Origin: Armatimonadota bacterium
GTDB taxonomy: Bacteria; Armatimonadota; Zipacnadia; Zipacnadales; JABUFB01
Assembly: GCA_013314775.1 (NCBI GenBank)
Contig: JABUFB010000009.1
Coordinates: forward strand, 186,001-250,000
Length of the DNA: 64,000 nucleotides
Reading direction: 5' to 3'
Within the stretch, counting starts at the first letter, position 1; each line of letters opens with the position of its first letter. This document shows, one piece after another, positions 9,141 to 18,242 of the stretch. The notes under the pieces were generated by a model, which searched no databases, had not been told where the DNA came from, and worked only from the letters and a program-made list of their open reading frames with translations. The position numbers were made by a program, and so were the translations under genes.

Positions 9141-12100
9141 CTATCTGCTCAGTACGCGCGTATAGTGCTCCAGCCGATCCCCGATGCGCTCCCGCAGGTT
9201 CTCAAGCACCCGCGGGTCCTCACTGTACTCCGTCCAGGACTTCGTGAGTTGCGGGAACTCCAGCAGTGCGTCCTCATTCACCCGGATGCCCTTTGCGTTC
9301 AGGGCAGCAATTGCATCGCGCAGCATCACCAGCATGTCATAGTCTTCGGTGCCATCGCGGTTCAGCTCGAAGCGCACCGAGTTCACCGGGCCGTCGGGGC
9401 CGGGGTAGATCAGCGAACCGTCGCCATTGCCGCCTGGGTAGGTGAGCGTGTCCTCCCACGGGTTCACCTGCCAGTAGGTGATCTGCCAGTAGAGGAACCC
9501 GGTGATGTCGTGGTCGAACAGCTGCCAGAAGAGCAGGCGGTGATCCATGCCCGGATAGTCGATGGCCCAGTTGTTCAGGTACGGGCGCTGGGCGGAGATG
9601 CACACATAGGCCCAGATCTCATCGCCCATCTCCTGGCGCTTTTTCAGGTAGATCGGCTCATAGCAGTCGGAATGGGGCACGTGAATGTCCACGTAGCCCG
9701 CGAGATCGGCATAGCGCGGCGCACCGGGTTCGATGGGTCTACTCGCCCCATAGCCGTAGGTGAGCAGCGTCTTGAGCTTCGGCGCAGCGGTGTGAGCAAG
9801 CTCAAAAGCCCGTTTCACCTGGGGAAAAGCCTGCCAGCCCGGTTCGTCGATGGTGTAAATGTATGCGAGATGCGTCCAGCCCATCTCGTCAAGGTGGGCC
9901 TGGGTCTGTTGGAGCAGGTCCATGCTGCGCTGAATGCGGGCCTCATCTGCCACCGCTTCCACGGTTCCCCAGCCGCTGGGCAATTGGCACCAGAAGACGT
10001 TGAAGGCATTCAGGCCCGCGTCGATGTACATGCGCATCTTCTCATCGAATCGCGTCCAGTCCATAACGACGCGGCCCGAGGCATCGGTGCTGATATCGGG
10101 CCCGACCAGGCTGGTGGGGCTGGCCCGGTGCTTGATGGCGTTGAGCATGTAGGCGTCGAAGATCCGGTCGCGGGCGGTGTCATCGCCCTGCTCGAAGTCC
10201 GGATTGGGCAGCAGGTTTTCGCCCAGAGCGTCGTCCTTGCGCACGAGTCTTGCGCGGTCGAACCAGTAGGTTCCCACGCGCTCGGCCTTGAGGTAGACGC
10301 GAATCCCTTCCTTGTTGCCGGAGTTGAAGCTGTAGGTTGCCTGCTGCCACTGGCCGCTGGTTGGGGGCCAGACGATGCTGCCGGCAGGTCCGAAGTATCC
10401 CGACGGGCCGTCCGGATCGTTCGCCCCCGTCTTGTACCAGACGCTGAACTCGTAGTCGGTGTCCGGTTCCAGTTCCAGCGGTGGAGTGTAGTAGCAGAAT
10501 CGGGGCCACTCAACGGCGCCTTTCTCGACCTTGGTCACGTTCACGCGCAGCGAGCGTCTGCCGTCGCGCTTGTCCTCATAGTCGAAGGCGATCTTGTATT
10601 CGATATTGCCGAAGTAGTTGGGCACGCCGTTCATGTCGGCGCCAGTCCAGGCGCCGCCGATCCAGCCCGATGGGATGCCCGGCCCGGGAGCGATGTCATA
10701 GTAGGGCCAAACCGAACCCATCCCCACTCCGTATGACCCGCGCAAGCGCGACGCCACGGGAAGGGTGAAGTCCCAGACCCGGACGGTGAAAGGCAGGCGC
10801 AGTTCATCCGCGTTCTCCGGCTTCACCGTCACGAAGCCCTGGTAAATGCCCGCGGGCTGGTCCCGGGGGGCATGCACGGTGATCCACCACGACTGCACCC
10901 GGGTCTTCTCCACATCCACGGGCTCCGCGGGCAGGAGGGGGTCCGGGTACAACCCCGGTTCACCCGGAGAGCGGCCGGACTTCTGCTTCACGTCAACATA
11001 GCCCACCACGTTCACGTCAATGGCCGAAGCGGGCAGCGTCGACTTGCGCGGCCCCTTGAGATCAGACACCTCGACCTGCACGTCGCGCAGTGCCCGGTCC
11101 AGAGGAACCACCACGAGTTGGGCAGCTTCGGACTCATTGCGTGCCAGTGACAGGCTGACCGACTGCGCCGGGGTGCCGGAGTAAGGTTTGTCAGGCCGCA
11201 CTTTGGTCATGGTGCTTTCGGTGCAGGCGACGTAACCCCTGCGCCCTGCAGCCTGCACGAGAGACAGCTTGGCCAGGCGGGCCTTGAGTTCCGGCAGAGC
11301 GGCCTGCGCCTCGTCGACCGTAGACCCGGCAGACTTCACTGTGGCCTCGTCGCGACGGCGCGCAAGATCTCGGGCAGCATTGGTCAGTCTCCCCTCGAAC
11401 AGGGCGCATGCGCCCGACAAGGCCCGAGCCTGGGACAGTTCCACCGCGTAACCGTCAGCCTCGCCGCGGATCGCCGCGAGTTCTCTTGACAGATCGCTGA
11501 TCCGTCCGCGGAGCGTACCCGCAACCAGGGGCGCGATTCTTGGCGCAACCCCGGTAATCTCGCCAAAACTGCCGGGCTCATGGAATCCGGACTTGCAGGG
11601 CGCCCAGGAGCTGACTTCGCCGGCCGGTTGCTGCTCGCGGCAGAAGTTAGCGGCCCAGGTGGTGCCCACGGTGTGATCCAGGTCCAGGGCGGCCAGGGGA
11701 ATGGCAATTTCGGCGCTCCAGGACTGGTCCCCTCTCGCGGCAGCCACGCGTGCGCCGCTGTTCCAGGTGGCATCCTGCCCGATCTCATCCCGCAGGACGC
11801 CTGCGGCATTGACCACGAAGTGATAGTACCGCGCACGATCCCTGAAGGGCCCGATGAACACTTCCACGCAGTCGTCCAGGTACACCTGTCCGTCTGCCTC
11901 GGTGACCTTTGTCACCAGCGCGTTCATGTCGGGCTCATCACAGACGAATGCCACGTAGAGATTGCGGTCGTTATAGGCAAACATCGCTTTCGTGGCGCGC
12001 GTGGCCAGGGCATCGGGTTTGCCCAGAAGCGCGAAACTGGAGGCTTCATTCGCTCCCTCCCAGGCTCGATCGTCCGCCACCTTCCCGTCGATGACCGGGA

Positions 12101-12194
12101 TCCTGTTTGTGAGCTTCAGCGCCTCAAGGGTCGGTGCGGCTATCGCCGCCGATGTTGCTGCGAGTATGGCCGCTAATACCACAAGGGTACGCAT
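9141..12194 (-). CDS. Secreted CBM9-like / DUF4091 glycoside hydrolase-like protein
   Basis: 1017-residue exported protein: signal peptide (residues 1-20), then a CBM9-like sandwich (about residues 28-215, PVIDGKVADDRAW... LYVAFVCDEPD... VEVFIGPF... WSAEIAIPL), a coiled region, a sandwich, and a C-terminal TIM-barrel region ending in a DUF4091 domain with NPWED and LNRDGTEDYDML. DUF4091 is a family fused to glycosidase barrels whose reaction is mostly unproven. The start is ATG 12194, preceded by TAAGGAGGGAG with good spacing; an upstream in-frame start would remove the signal peptide from the N-terminus. It is 61 bases after the GH-A gene and probably cotranscribed with it. Substrate unknown; a glycan-related role is inferred from the domains and neighbours. 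Confidence 0.75.
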   Translation of the reverse strand: MRTLVVLAAILAATSAAIAAPTLEALKLTNRIPVIDGKVADDRAWEGANEASSFALLGKPDALATRATKAMFAYNDRNLYVAFVCDEPDMNALVTKVTEADGQVYLDDCVEVFIGPFRDRARYYHFVVNAAGVLRDEIGQDATWNSGARVAAARGDQSWSAEIAIPLAALDLDHTVGTTWAANFCREQQPAGEVSSWAPCKSGFHEPGSFGEITGVAPRIAPLVAGTLRGRISDLSRELAAIRGEADGYAVELSQARALSGACALFEGRLTNAARDLARRRDEATVKSAGSTVDEAQAALPELKARLAKLSLVQAAGRRGYVACTESTMTKVRPDKPYSGTPAQSVSLSLARNESEAAQLVVVPLDRALRDVQVEVSDLKGPRKSTLPASAIDVNVVGYVDVKQKSGRSPGEPGLYPDPLLPAEPVDVEKTRVQSWWITVHAPRDQPAGIYQGFVTVKPENADELRLPFTVRVWDFTLPVASRLRGSYGVGMGSVWPYYDIAPGPGIPSGWIGGAWTGADMNGVPNYFGNIEYKIAFDYEDKRDGRRSLRVNVTKVEKGAVEWPRFCYYTPPLELEPDTDYEFSVWYKTGANDPDGPSGYFGPAGSIVWPPTSGQWQQATYSFNSGNKEGIRVYLKAERVGTYWFDRARLVRKDDALGENLLPNPDFEQGDDTARDRIFDAYMLNAIKHRASPTSLVGPDISTDASGRVVMDWTRFDEKMRMYIDAGLNAFNVFWCQLPSGWGTVEAVADEARIQRSMDLLQQTQAHLDEMGWTHLAYIYTIDEPGWQAFPQVKRAFELAHTAAPKLKTLLTYGYGASRPIEPGAPRYADLAGYVDIHVPHSDCYEPIYLKKRQEMGDEIWAYVCISAQRPYLNNWAIDYPGMDHRLLFWQLFDHDITGFLYWQITYWQVNPWEDTLTYPGGNGDGSLIYPGPDGPVNSVRFELNRDGTEDYDMLVMLRDAIAALNAKGIRVNEDALLEFPQLTKSWTEYSEDPRVLENLRERIGDRLEHYTRVLSR

Positions 12195-12255
12195 ACGTAC
12201 TCCCTCCTTAGGACTGCTCCACCGGCATGTCTCCTCTGCCCCAGTTTCCCGCCGC

Positions 12256-14574
12256 TCAGGGAATCTCCTGCCAGAAGGCTTCCAGCGTGGCCATCTGCCC
12301 GATACCATTCACGTACACGGGCGAGCCGGTCAAAGCCAGTGTCACGGTACCGCCTTCCGGCGTCAGCGTTCTCGCATTGCCCATGATGTCCGTCACGGTC
12401 ACAGTCCCCGCCGCGGGAAGCGTCACCTCCACAGGCTGCTTCCAGCGTTCCACCCAGGGCTCCGCGGGTTTGCGTGACGCGTCCTTGTAGTCCTCGGGCG
12501 GCCACCAGGGCAGATCGGTCTCGTGTTTCTCGCGGTAACTCCAGAGCACGTCAACAGTCTCGCCTTCGCGCTCGAACCGCGCGGCATACAGGTCGTCGGC
12601 GCCCAGATCCAGTCGGCCCACATAGCGCGCGCCTTCAAGCTGCTGAGTCATCGTTCCGTACGCCACATATGCGGGCTTGGGCGTGAGGTCCGTGTAGACG
12701 ATGCCGAAATTGTACTCGATGTCATCCGGGTTCGGGCGCTGAGCGAACCACACCCCATCCTGGAACTGGTACCACTCGTTCACCCGGACGCCGATCCCCA
12801 GGGAGCAGATGTAGTTGCGGACCAGATAGTCGGCGCTGGTGCGCAAGTCCACCTGGGAGCGTCCCGGCGGCGTGGGTGCGTATGATTCGCTGATCCACAC
12901 TTCCTTGCCCCCGGCCTGCCGAGCGGCTTTCACCGCATCCAGCATCTGGGGCCGGAAAACCCACCCGTGCCAGCCTTCCCAATACTCCGGGGCCCTGGGG
13001 TGGCAGCCGGGGTGCACGGAGAGCACGTCGATTAGCTCCATACCGCCAGCCTCGACGAACTCTCCAAGCCACTTACGGGTCACACCGCCAAGGCCCATGC
13101 ACATGATCTTCCCGGCCGGGTGAACGCGACGCATGACCTCATGCACCGTCTTGAGCATGTTCTCCACGTACTGCTCGCCCGACACCCCGGCGTGATTCAG
13201 CTCATTGCCGATTTCGATGTAGTCGGATACCCACGCGAACCTGCTCAGCGACGCCTCGAGTCGCGCGCGAAAGGCATCGAGTTCCTCGGGCTTCGGCAGG
13301 CTGCTTCCCAGTTGAACATGGGGCAGGATCCCGTGCTGCGTCAGGAGATCAATGTCCTGCCTGACTTGCCGCTCTTCTTCCGCGCTGATGTGCTCCTTGA
13401 AGGGAAACCAGCCCTTGCGCACCCAGCGGACGCCGATGCGCTCCATGAGGGGCAGGACGGTCTCGGCGGGGTACTGGTCAGGGTACCGTTCCGGGGCGGC
13501 GATGAGGGCCGCCATCCCGAAGGGCGAGTCGGCGGCAGGTCCTGTTGCCTTGCGTTCAGGCAGGATGCCCACGGTGGTACGCACCGGCTCCGTGCCTCCG
13601 TCCCAGGACGCCACCGCATCCACGAACCAGACGCCCCGATCCCCGGCGGGCAGCTCGTGGGTGAGTGTGCGGCGCGCGTCCGGCTGCAGGCTCAGTCTCT
13701 CTGTCTCGGCCAGCAACTCGCGGCCCCAGTAGTCATGCACCTGCAGGCGGACGGTGCAGTCGCGGGCAGCCTTCGTGACATTGGCGACCTCGCAGGTGAC
13801 CGGAACGCGCTCTCCCGGCGCGAAGAGGTTCCCGGTGCGCCCGGTCTCAAGCCGGATCGCAACCGGTCGCCCGGCAGCGCGGGCAGCCCAGACGACGGGT
13901 TCGAGGACACCCGGCCTAACGGTGAGGAAACACAGGTCCAGCCGGCACTCCGCAGGATCCTCTCCCGATGGAGCCATCCGCACAAGCCCTGCACGCTGGG
14001 GGGTGTTACCGTAGATCCAGTCAGGGTCGTACTGGGGGCTAACCATCACAAGGCAGCCGGTCGCATCCCCGTCGGGATCGCCAAAACACACCCGCCTCAC
14101 CTGGCATTCGGTGTCGGGGTAGAGGGTGTCGCCGGGAACCTCCCATGGGTGCTCCCCGGTGGGCTTGATCCAGCGTGTCACGGGGCGCGTGTCGGCGGAA
14201 TGGACAGGCTGCGAGTACTCCAGGCGCCAGCCGCTGGTCCACGGGTTCCACTTGCGCGACGGGCCGCTATGCCGAACATGCCCCAGCACCCGGATGCCAT
14301 CGCCCCGTGGCTCAAGGGTGACCGTCACGGACGCGTTTTCGCTGTCCGGGCCTTCCAGCGTGAAGGTGTAGCCGCCGTCACCATCGGGTAATGCAGCGGC
14401 AGTGCGGAACGCGAGACCCGCGTCGTCCCGGGCCTCGTAGCCCAGGACCACGTTCAGGGGAGCTGCTGGTCCCGCGAAGCTCAGCGCGAGGCCATCGGGC
14501 CCACAGGTTACCTGAGCCCCCTGGGAGGCAATGGCGGCGGACAGCGCAAGACAGGTGAGGGCGATGCGGATCAC
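12256..14574 (-). CDS. Secreted clan GH-A-type glycosidase-like protein
   Basis: 772-residue exported protein with signal peptide (MIRIALTCLALSAAIASQGA). The N-terminal 300 residues are beta-rich. From about residue 330 a TIM barrel starts (FGMAALI, then GVRWVRKGWF), with YIEIGNELNHAG holding the Asn-Glu pair expected for the acid/base of clan GH-A (GH39-, GH5- or GH53-like). A later VLSVHPGCHPRAPEYW and VWISESYAPTPPGRS fit the barrel strand that carries the nucleophile Glu (ISES). A C-terminal sandwich closes the protein. No exact family is assigned. It is the first gene of the minus-strand pair ending at the 9085-9117 terminator. Confidence 0.68.
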   Translation of the reverse strand: MIRIALTCLALSAAIASQGAQVTCGPDGLALSFAGPAAPLNVVLGYEARDDAGLAFRTAAALPDGDGGYTFTLEGPDSENASVTVTLEPRGDGIRVLGHVRHSGPSRKWNPWTSGWRLEYSQPVHSADTRPVTRWIKPTGEHPWEVPGDTLYPDTECQVRRVCFGDPDGDATGCLVMVSPQYDPDWIYGNTPQRAGLVRMAPSGEDPAECRLDLCFLTVRPGVLEPVVWAARAAGRPVAIRLETGRTGNLFAPGERVPVTCEVANVTKAARDCTVRLQVHDYWGRELLAETERLSLQPDARRTLTHELPAGDRGVWFVDAVASWDGGTEPVRTTVGILPERKATGPAADSPFGMAALIAAPERYPDQYPAETVLPLMERIGVRWVRKGWFPFKEHISAEEERQVRQDIDLLTQHGILPHVQLGSSLPKPEELDAFRARLEASLSRFAWVSDYIEIGNELNHAGVSGEQYVENMLKTVHEVMRRVHPAGKIMCMGLGGVTRKWLGEFVEAGGMELIDVLSVHPGCHPRAPEYWEGWHGWVFRPQMLDAVKAARQAGGKEVWISESYAPTPPGRSQVDLRTSADYLVRNYICSLGIGVRVNEWYQFQDGVWFAQRPNPDDIEYNFGIVYTDLTPKPAYVAYGTMTQQLEGARYVGRLDLGADDLYAARFEREGETVDVLWSYREKHETDLPWWPPEDYKDASRKPAEPWVERWKQPVEVTLPAAGTVTVTDIMGNARTLTPEGGTVTLALTGSPVYVNGIGQMATLEAFWQEIP

Positions 14575-14634
14575 GGCGGGGTACCTCCCGGAACCCGAGT
14601 AGCAGGAACTGGTGAAGAGGGATTTGGCGAAACC

Positions 14635-15465
14635 CTATGCCGAGCCGGCTCGTGCAAGGAGAACCGTGGCCGTCGCCTGGCTGGCGATGCGCTCGGCCTG
14701 ATTGCCGAAGATAGCCTGAGCCAGACCATGCCGTGCCGGCGTCACAAGTATCGCCAGATCAGCGGCGTTGATCTCATCGAGAAGCCGCGCGTCGGGGTTT
14801 GCACACCGGATCGTTTCGAACTGCCCGATCTCATCGAGCCCGTAGTGGAGGCAGCATTGCTCCCAGATGGGCTCGCCCTCGTTGGGCGGCGCACCCGGTG
14901 GGGCAATGTGCACGAAGCGGATGGCGGCCCCGGTCTGCTCGGACAGGGCCCGGCAGACCAAGGCGCTGACGCGCATCCCCGGGTCGCTGGAGATCGGGGC
15001 AAGGATGCGCTCCGTCCGGTCCGCCCTGAACTTGCAGACCACGAGGTCGCAGGCCACGGAACGGGCGACCTGATGCATGATCCGGTCGAAAGCCTTCTCG
15101 TCCTTTGAGACTTGCGGGGTGTCATCGGAGTAGCCCACCATCAGCAACCCGGCGCCTTCGACCTGGACGGCGGACGTGAGACCGTCAGGCACCGAACGGG
15201 CCACTTCCACGAAGGGGTCCACGGCCACCCCGGTCCCCCGCGCGCATTCCACAGCACCACGCAGCAGTTCGTTGGCCTCCACGATTGAGGGCGAGTCGTC
15301 GGGCAGGTCGAGCACGTCGTGCCCGGGCACGGTCACGATGCGCGTCGCGGTGATGTCGCAGCCCGCAGTGAGTGCGACCCAGGTGGCAAGCTGCATGAGG
15401 CGCGGCATTGTTGCGGGGTTAGCAACACCCACGAGGAGAGACCCTTCGAAGTAGCCCTGCTCCAT
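14635..15465 (-). CDS. Universal stress protein (tandem UspA domains)
   Basis: 276-residue cytoplasmic protein made of two Usp folds. The first runs from about residue 5 (GSLLVGVANP...) to residue 140, the second from about residue 145 to the end, closing with ILVTPARHGLAQAIFGNQAER and TATVLLAR, which resembles the ATP-binding G-x2-G-x9-G(S/T) ending although the final small residues differ. Some Usp proteins bind ATP and act in stress survival; the ligand here is not known. Start ATG 15465 follows GGAGGGTGAAGG; longer in-frame starts upstream run into the spacer that holds short repeats. It is last in the zinc-ribbon/proA/proB/usp minus-strand run. No membrane segment was seen. Confidence 0.72.
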   Translation of the reverse strand: MEQGYFEGSLLVGVANPATMPRLMQLATWVALTAGCDITATRIVTVPGHDVLDLPDDSPSIVEANELLRGAVECARGTGVAVDPFVEVARSVPDGLTSAVQVEGAGLLMVGYSDDTPQVSKDEKAFDRIMHQVARSVACDLVVCKFRADRTERILAPISSDPGMRVSALVCRALSEQTGAAIRFVHIAPPGAPPNEGEPIWEQCCLHYGLDEIGQFETIRCANPDARLLDEINAADLAILVTPARHGLAQAIFGNQAERIASQATATVLLARAGSA

Positions 15466-15551
15466 GTCCTTCACCCTCCAATCGCTGCTGCTTGCGGTGT
15501 GCGGCCGATGAGTCGGGCCGCCAGAAATGCATTGACGGCTCCGATCACGCA

Positions 15552-15692
15552 CAGTTGCGCCGCCCGTGGTTCTCCCCGCATCCACAGTTGCGACGTCGAA
15601 GAAGGACGGACTGTGAGCTTCGGATGCGGAGCGCGAGGGGTGTGGTGCCGTCGGCTCGTCCAAGTCTCACCCCGCGCAGTTGCGCCGCCCGT
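15552..15692. repeat. 16-base direct repeat around the proB 3' end
   Basis: The sequence CAGTTGCGCCGCCCGT occurs at 15552-15567 and again at 15677-15692, where it is the last coding part of proB on the minus strand. A partial third copy (CACAGTTGCG) lies at 15583-15592. The surrounding bases are also similar, so it looks like a short duplication of the proB tail in the spacer before the Usp gene. Confidence 0.6.
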
Positions 15693-16824
15693 CTCCCGTG
15701 AGAACCATGTTGTCCCGGTGAATCACTTCCGCGTGGCCGACGTGGCCCAGGACATCCACAATCTCGCGGGTGTGATGCCCCTGAATCAGCGCCACATCGG
15801 CTGATGAATAGTTCACGATCCCTCGCGCGATCTCCCTGCCGTCCGGGCCTTTCACCCGCACGAGGTCGCCCGCCTCGAAGCTGCCCTCCACTCCGGTAAT
15901 GCCCACGGGGAGCAGGCTGCTCCCGTCGGGCCGGCTCAATGCGCGGCAGGCTCCCTGATCGATGAGCACCGAGCCGCTGGGCCGTGCGGCGGTGGCCAGC
16001 CAGAGTTTGCGGGAAGACAGGGATTCGCGGCTCAGGAACAGGGTGCCTTCCGGCTCGCCTTCCAGCACTGCGAGCACCACATTGCGCTTGCGCCCGTCGG
16101 CCATGACCACCGGGATTCCGCAATCTGCCGCGAGGCGCGCAGCCTCGCACTTCTTGAGCATCCCCCCACGGCTCTCCGGTCCGCCGGCGCCTTCGGCGAA
16201 ACGCTCAACATCGTCGTCCGGGAGCACGCAGGCGATGAGTTTCGCGTCCCCGTGAGTCCGGGGGTTAGCCGTGTAGAGGCCCTCTTCATCGGAGAGGAAG
16301 AGCAGCAGATCCGCGCGCGCCTTGGCCGCGATCATCGCCGCCAGCAGATCGTTCTCGACGAAAGTGACGCCCTCCACGGACACCGAGTCGTTCTCGTTGA
16401 TGACGGGCACCACGCCACGGCGCAGAAGGGTCTCCAGGGTATTGCTCAGGTGGACATATCGGTGCCGGTCGCGCATGTCATCCTGGGTCATGAGTATCTG
16501 CGCGGTGAGAAGACCGTGGGCCCCGAAAGCCTCCATGTAGTTGCGCATGAGCTCGGGCTGCCCCACCGCAGCGGCCGCCTGGCGCAGGCTGATGTCTTCA
16601 CTGGTCTTCTTCACACCCAGGGCCCGGCGGCCAAGATGCACGGCCCCGGAAGTGACCAGCAAGACCTGCACATCACGCTCATGCAAGCGTGCCACCTGGC
16701 GAGCAAGGCGGTCCAGGAACTCCAGGTCGAGCCCCGGTCCGGTGCCGGTGACCACGCGGGTGCCAATCTTGATGACGATGCGCCGAGCATCTCTCACTTG
16801 CCGGCGGGTCTGGCTGCTGTCCAT
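15667..16824 (-). CDS. proB: Glutamate 5-kinase
   Basis: ProB makes gamma-glutamyl phosphate from glutamate and ATP, the first step of proline synthesis, in the cytoplasm. The 385-residue protein has the amino acid kinase domain (RRIVIKIGTRVVTG near residue 14, LVTSGAV, NENDSVSVEG, SDEEGLYTANPR, GGMLKKCEAARLA) and a C-terminal PUA domain, giving the usual full length. Start ATG 16824 leaves a short, normal N-terminus (MDSSQTRRQ); longer in-frame starts would pass through the palindromic repeat. It follows proA on the same strand (opposite to the common order) with a 119-base gap that holds the repeat. ProB is usually feedback-inhibited by proline; this cannot be checked here. Confidence 0.94.
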   Translation of the reverse strand: MDSSQTRRQVRDARRIVIKIGTRVVTGTGPGLDLEFLDRLARQVARLHERDVQVLLVTSGAVHLGRRALGVKKTSEDISLRQAAAAVGQPELMRNYMEAFGAHGLLTAQILMTQDDMRDRHRYVHLSNTLETLLRRGVVPVINENDSVSVEGVTFVENDLLAAMIAAKARADLLLFLSDEEGLYTANPRTHGDAKLIACVLPDDDVERFAEGAGGPESRGGMLKKCEAARLAADCGIPVVMADGRKRNVVLAVLEGEPEGTLFLSRESLSSRKLWLATAARPSGSVLIDQGACRALSRPDGSSLLPVGITGVEGSFEAGDLVRVKGPDGREIARGIVNYSSADVALIQGHHTREIVDVLGHVGHAEVIHRDNMVLTGDGRRNCAG

Positions 16825-16847
16825 TGATCTCGTGCTCCGGCATTGGA

Positions 16848-16925
16848 CGCAGGCGAGACGCCTGCGCCATGCGACAGTTTGCGATTCTCCCGGCAGGGAC
16901 GCAGGCGGGACGCCTGCACCACAGG
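16848..16925. repeat. Two copies of a palindromic interspersed repeat between proA and proB
   Basis: Two near-identical units, GACGCAGGCGAGACGCCTGC (about 16848-16867) and GACGCAGGCGGGACGCCTGC (about 16897-16916), lie about 30 bases apart. Each forms a stem GCAGGCG/CGCCTGC with a three-base loop. Read in frame they would encode Arg-Asp-Ala-Cys- or Gly-Glu-Thr-Pro-Ala-Pro-type tracts, a pattern I recall as common in genomes of Planctomycetota-like bacteria, where short hairpin repeats of this kind sit between genes. In the same family of element: REP-like or MITE-like repeats. No transposase is nearby. Confidence 0.7.
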
Positions 16926-16943
16926 CGCCCTTGCTTGCTTCGG

Positions 16944-18242
16944 TTACCTCGTTTCCCTGACCCGTACGGTCTGCATGGCTTTGTCCGCGGAGTCTCGGCA
17001 CTGGCCAGTTCCGCGGACCACATACTTGTAAATGGTCAGTTCGCGCACGCCGACGGGCCCTCGGGCGTGGATCTTGTCGGTGGAGATGCCGATTTCGGCG
17101 CCCAGCCCGAACTGCCCGCCGTCGGTGAACCGGGTCGAGGCATTGTGGTAAACCGCCGAAGAATCCACTTCGGCCAGGAAGCGGTCGGCATTAGCCTGGT
17201 TGTCGGTGATGATGCACTCGGTCAGGCCGCTGGTATGCTTTTCGATCTCCTCAATGGCCTCTTCCATGCTGTCCACGAGCTTGACGGAGAGGATCAGCTC
17301 CAGATACTCCGTGTCGAAATCTTCCTCGGTGGCAGGGAGGATGCCATCCATGAGCGCGCAGGTCCGAGGGCAGCCTCGCAGCTCAACACCGGCGGCTTTC
17401 AGGTCTTCCAGGATGGCCTTCGCGGCAGTCTCATTGGCGCTGTGGATGTAGAGATTCTCCACCGCGTTGCACACGCCCGGCCGCTGCACCTTGGAGTTGT
17501 GCACCACATTGACCGCGAGGTCGATATCGCAGGTCTCGTCCACGTAGATCTGGGTCATCCCCCGGTCATGTTTGAGCACGGGCACCGTCGCGTTCTCGGT
17601 GACCGCCTGGATCAGCCCGTGACCGCCCCGGGGGATGATGAGGCTCAGGTACTGGTCGCAGCGGCTCATCGCGCGCACCGCTTCGCGATCGGTGACCTTG
17701 ACGATCTCCACACAGCTTTCGGGCAAGCCCACGGCAGCGCAAGCGTCGCGCAGGACTTCGGCCAGCGCCACGTTGGAGTTGATGGCTTCCGACCCGCCGC
17801 GCAGGAGCACAGTGTTGCCCGCCTTGATGCACAGGCATGTGGAGTCCACGGTCACATTCGGCCGCGACTCATAGATGATCCCGACTACCCCCATGGGCAC
17901 AGCGACTTTCTGGATAAGCATGCCGTTGGGCCGCTCCCACTGGTCGAGGATCTCGCCCACGGGGTCCTCGAGACCCGCGATCTCCTCGCACGCCATGGCC
18001 ATGTCTTCGATGCGCTCATCGGTGAGCTTCAGGCGGTCCAGCATGGCCGAAGACAGGCCGCGCTTCTCACCGTTCTCCATGTCAATGGCGTTGGCCCGGA
18101 TGATCGCGGCATGCTTGGCCCGCAGGAGTTCAGCCATCTTGTACAGTGCCTGATTCTTCAGTTCGGGCGACGCCGTGCGCAGGACACGACCGGCTTCCTT
18201 CGCGCGCCGGGCACTGTCGTAAATGGTGTCATGGATGCTCAT
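16944..18242 (-). CDS. proA: Gamma-glutamyl phosphate reductase
   Basis: ProA reduces gamma-glutamyl phosphate to glutamate-5-semialdehyde with NADPH, the second step of proline synthesis. The 432-residue protein is of normal length with a short C-terminal extension and shows VGIIYESRPNVTVDS, the loop KAGNTVLLRGGSEA, the catalytic Cys region PGVCNAVENLY and the C-terminal GPVGVRELTIYKYVV. The start is ATG 18242; its A is also the last base of the stop codon of the upstream zinc-ribbon gene (TGATG), so the two are translationally coupled. proB follows 119 bases later, after the repeat. Confidence 0.95.
   Translation of the reverse strand: MSIHDTIYDSARRAKEAGRVLRTASPELKNQALYKMAELLRAKHAAIIRANAIDMENGEKRGLSSAMLDRLKLTDERIEDMAMACEEIAGLEDPVGEILDQWERPNGMLIQKVAVPMGVVGIIYESRPNVTVDSTCLCIKAGNTVLLRGGSEAINSNVALAEVLRDACAAVGLPESCVEIVKVTDREAVRAMSRCDQYLSLIIPRGGHGLIQAVTENATVPVLKHDRGMTQIYVDETCDIDLAVNVVHNSKVQRPGVCNAVENLYIHSANETAAKAILEDLKAAGVELRGCPRTCALMDGILPATEEDFDTEYLELILSVKLVDSMEEAIEEIEKHTSGLTECIITDNQANADRFLAEVDSSAVYHNASTRFTDGGQFGLGAEIGISTDKIHARGPVGVRELTIYKYVVRGTGQCRDSADKAMQTVRVRETR

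Noticed and set aside
9123-10736. 537-residue open frame on the plus strand
   Set aside because: Antisense to the DUF4091 gene, which has the signal peptide, domains and ribosome binding site.
15545-16150. 201-residue minus-strand frame in and after proB
   Set aside because: It is an alternate frame of proB; its repeated Arg-Arg-Asn-Cys tail only reflects the short DNA repeats.
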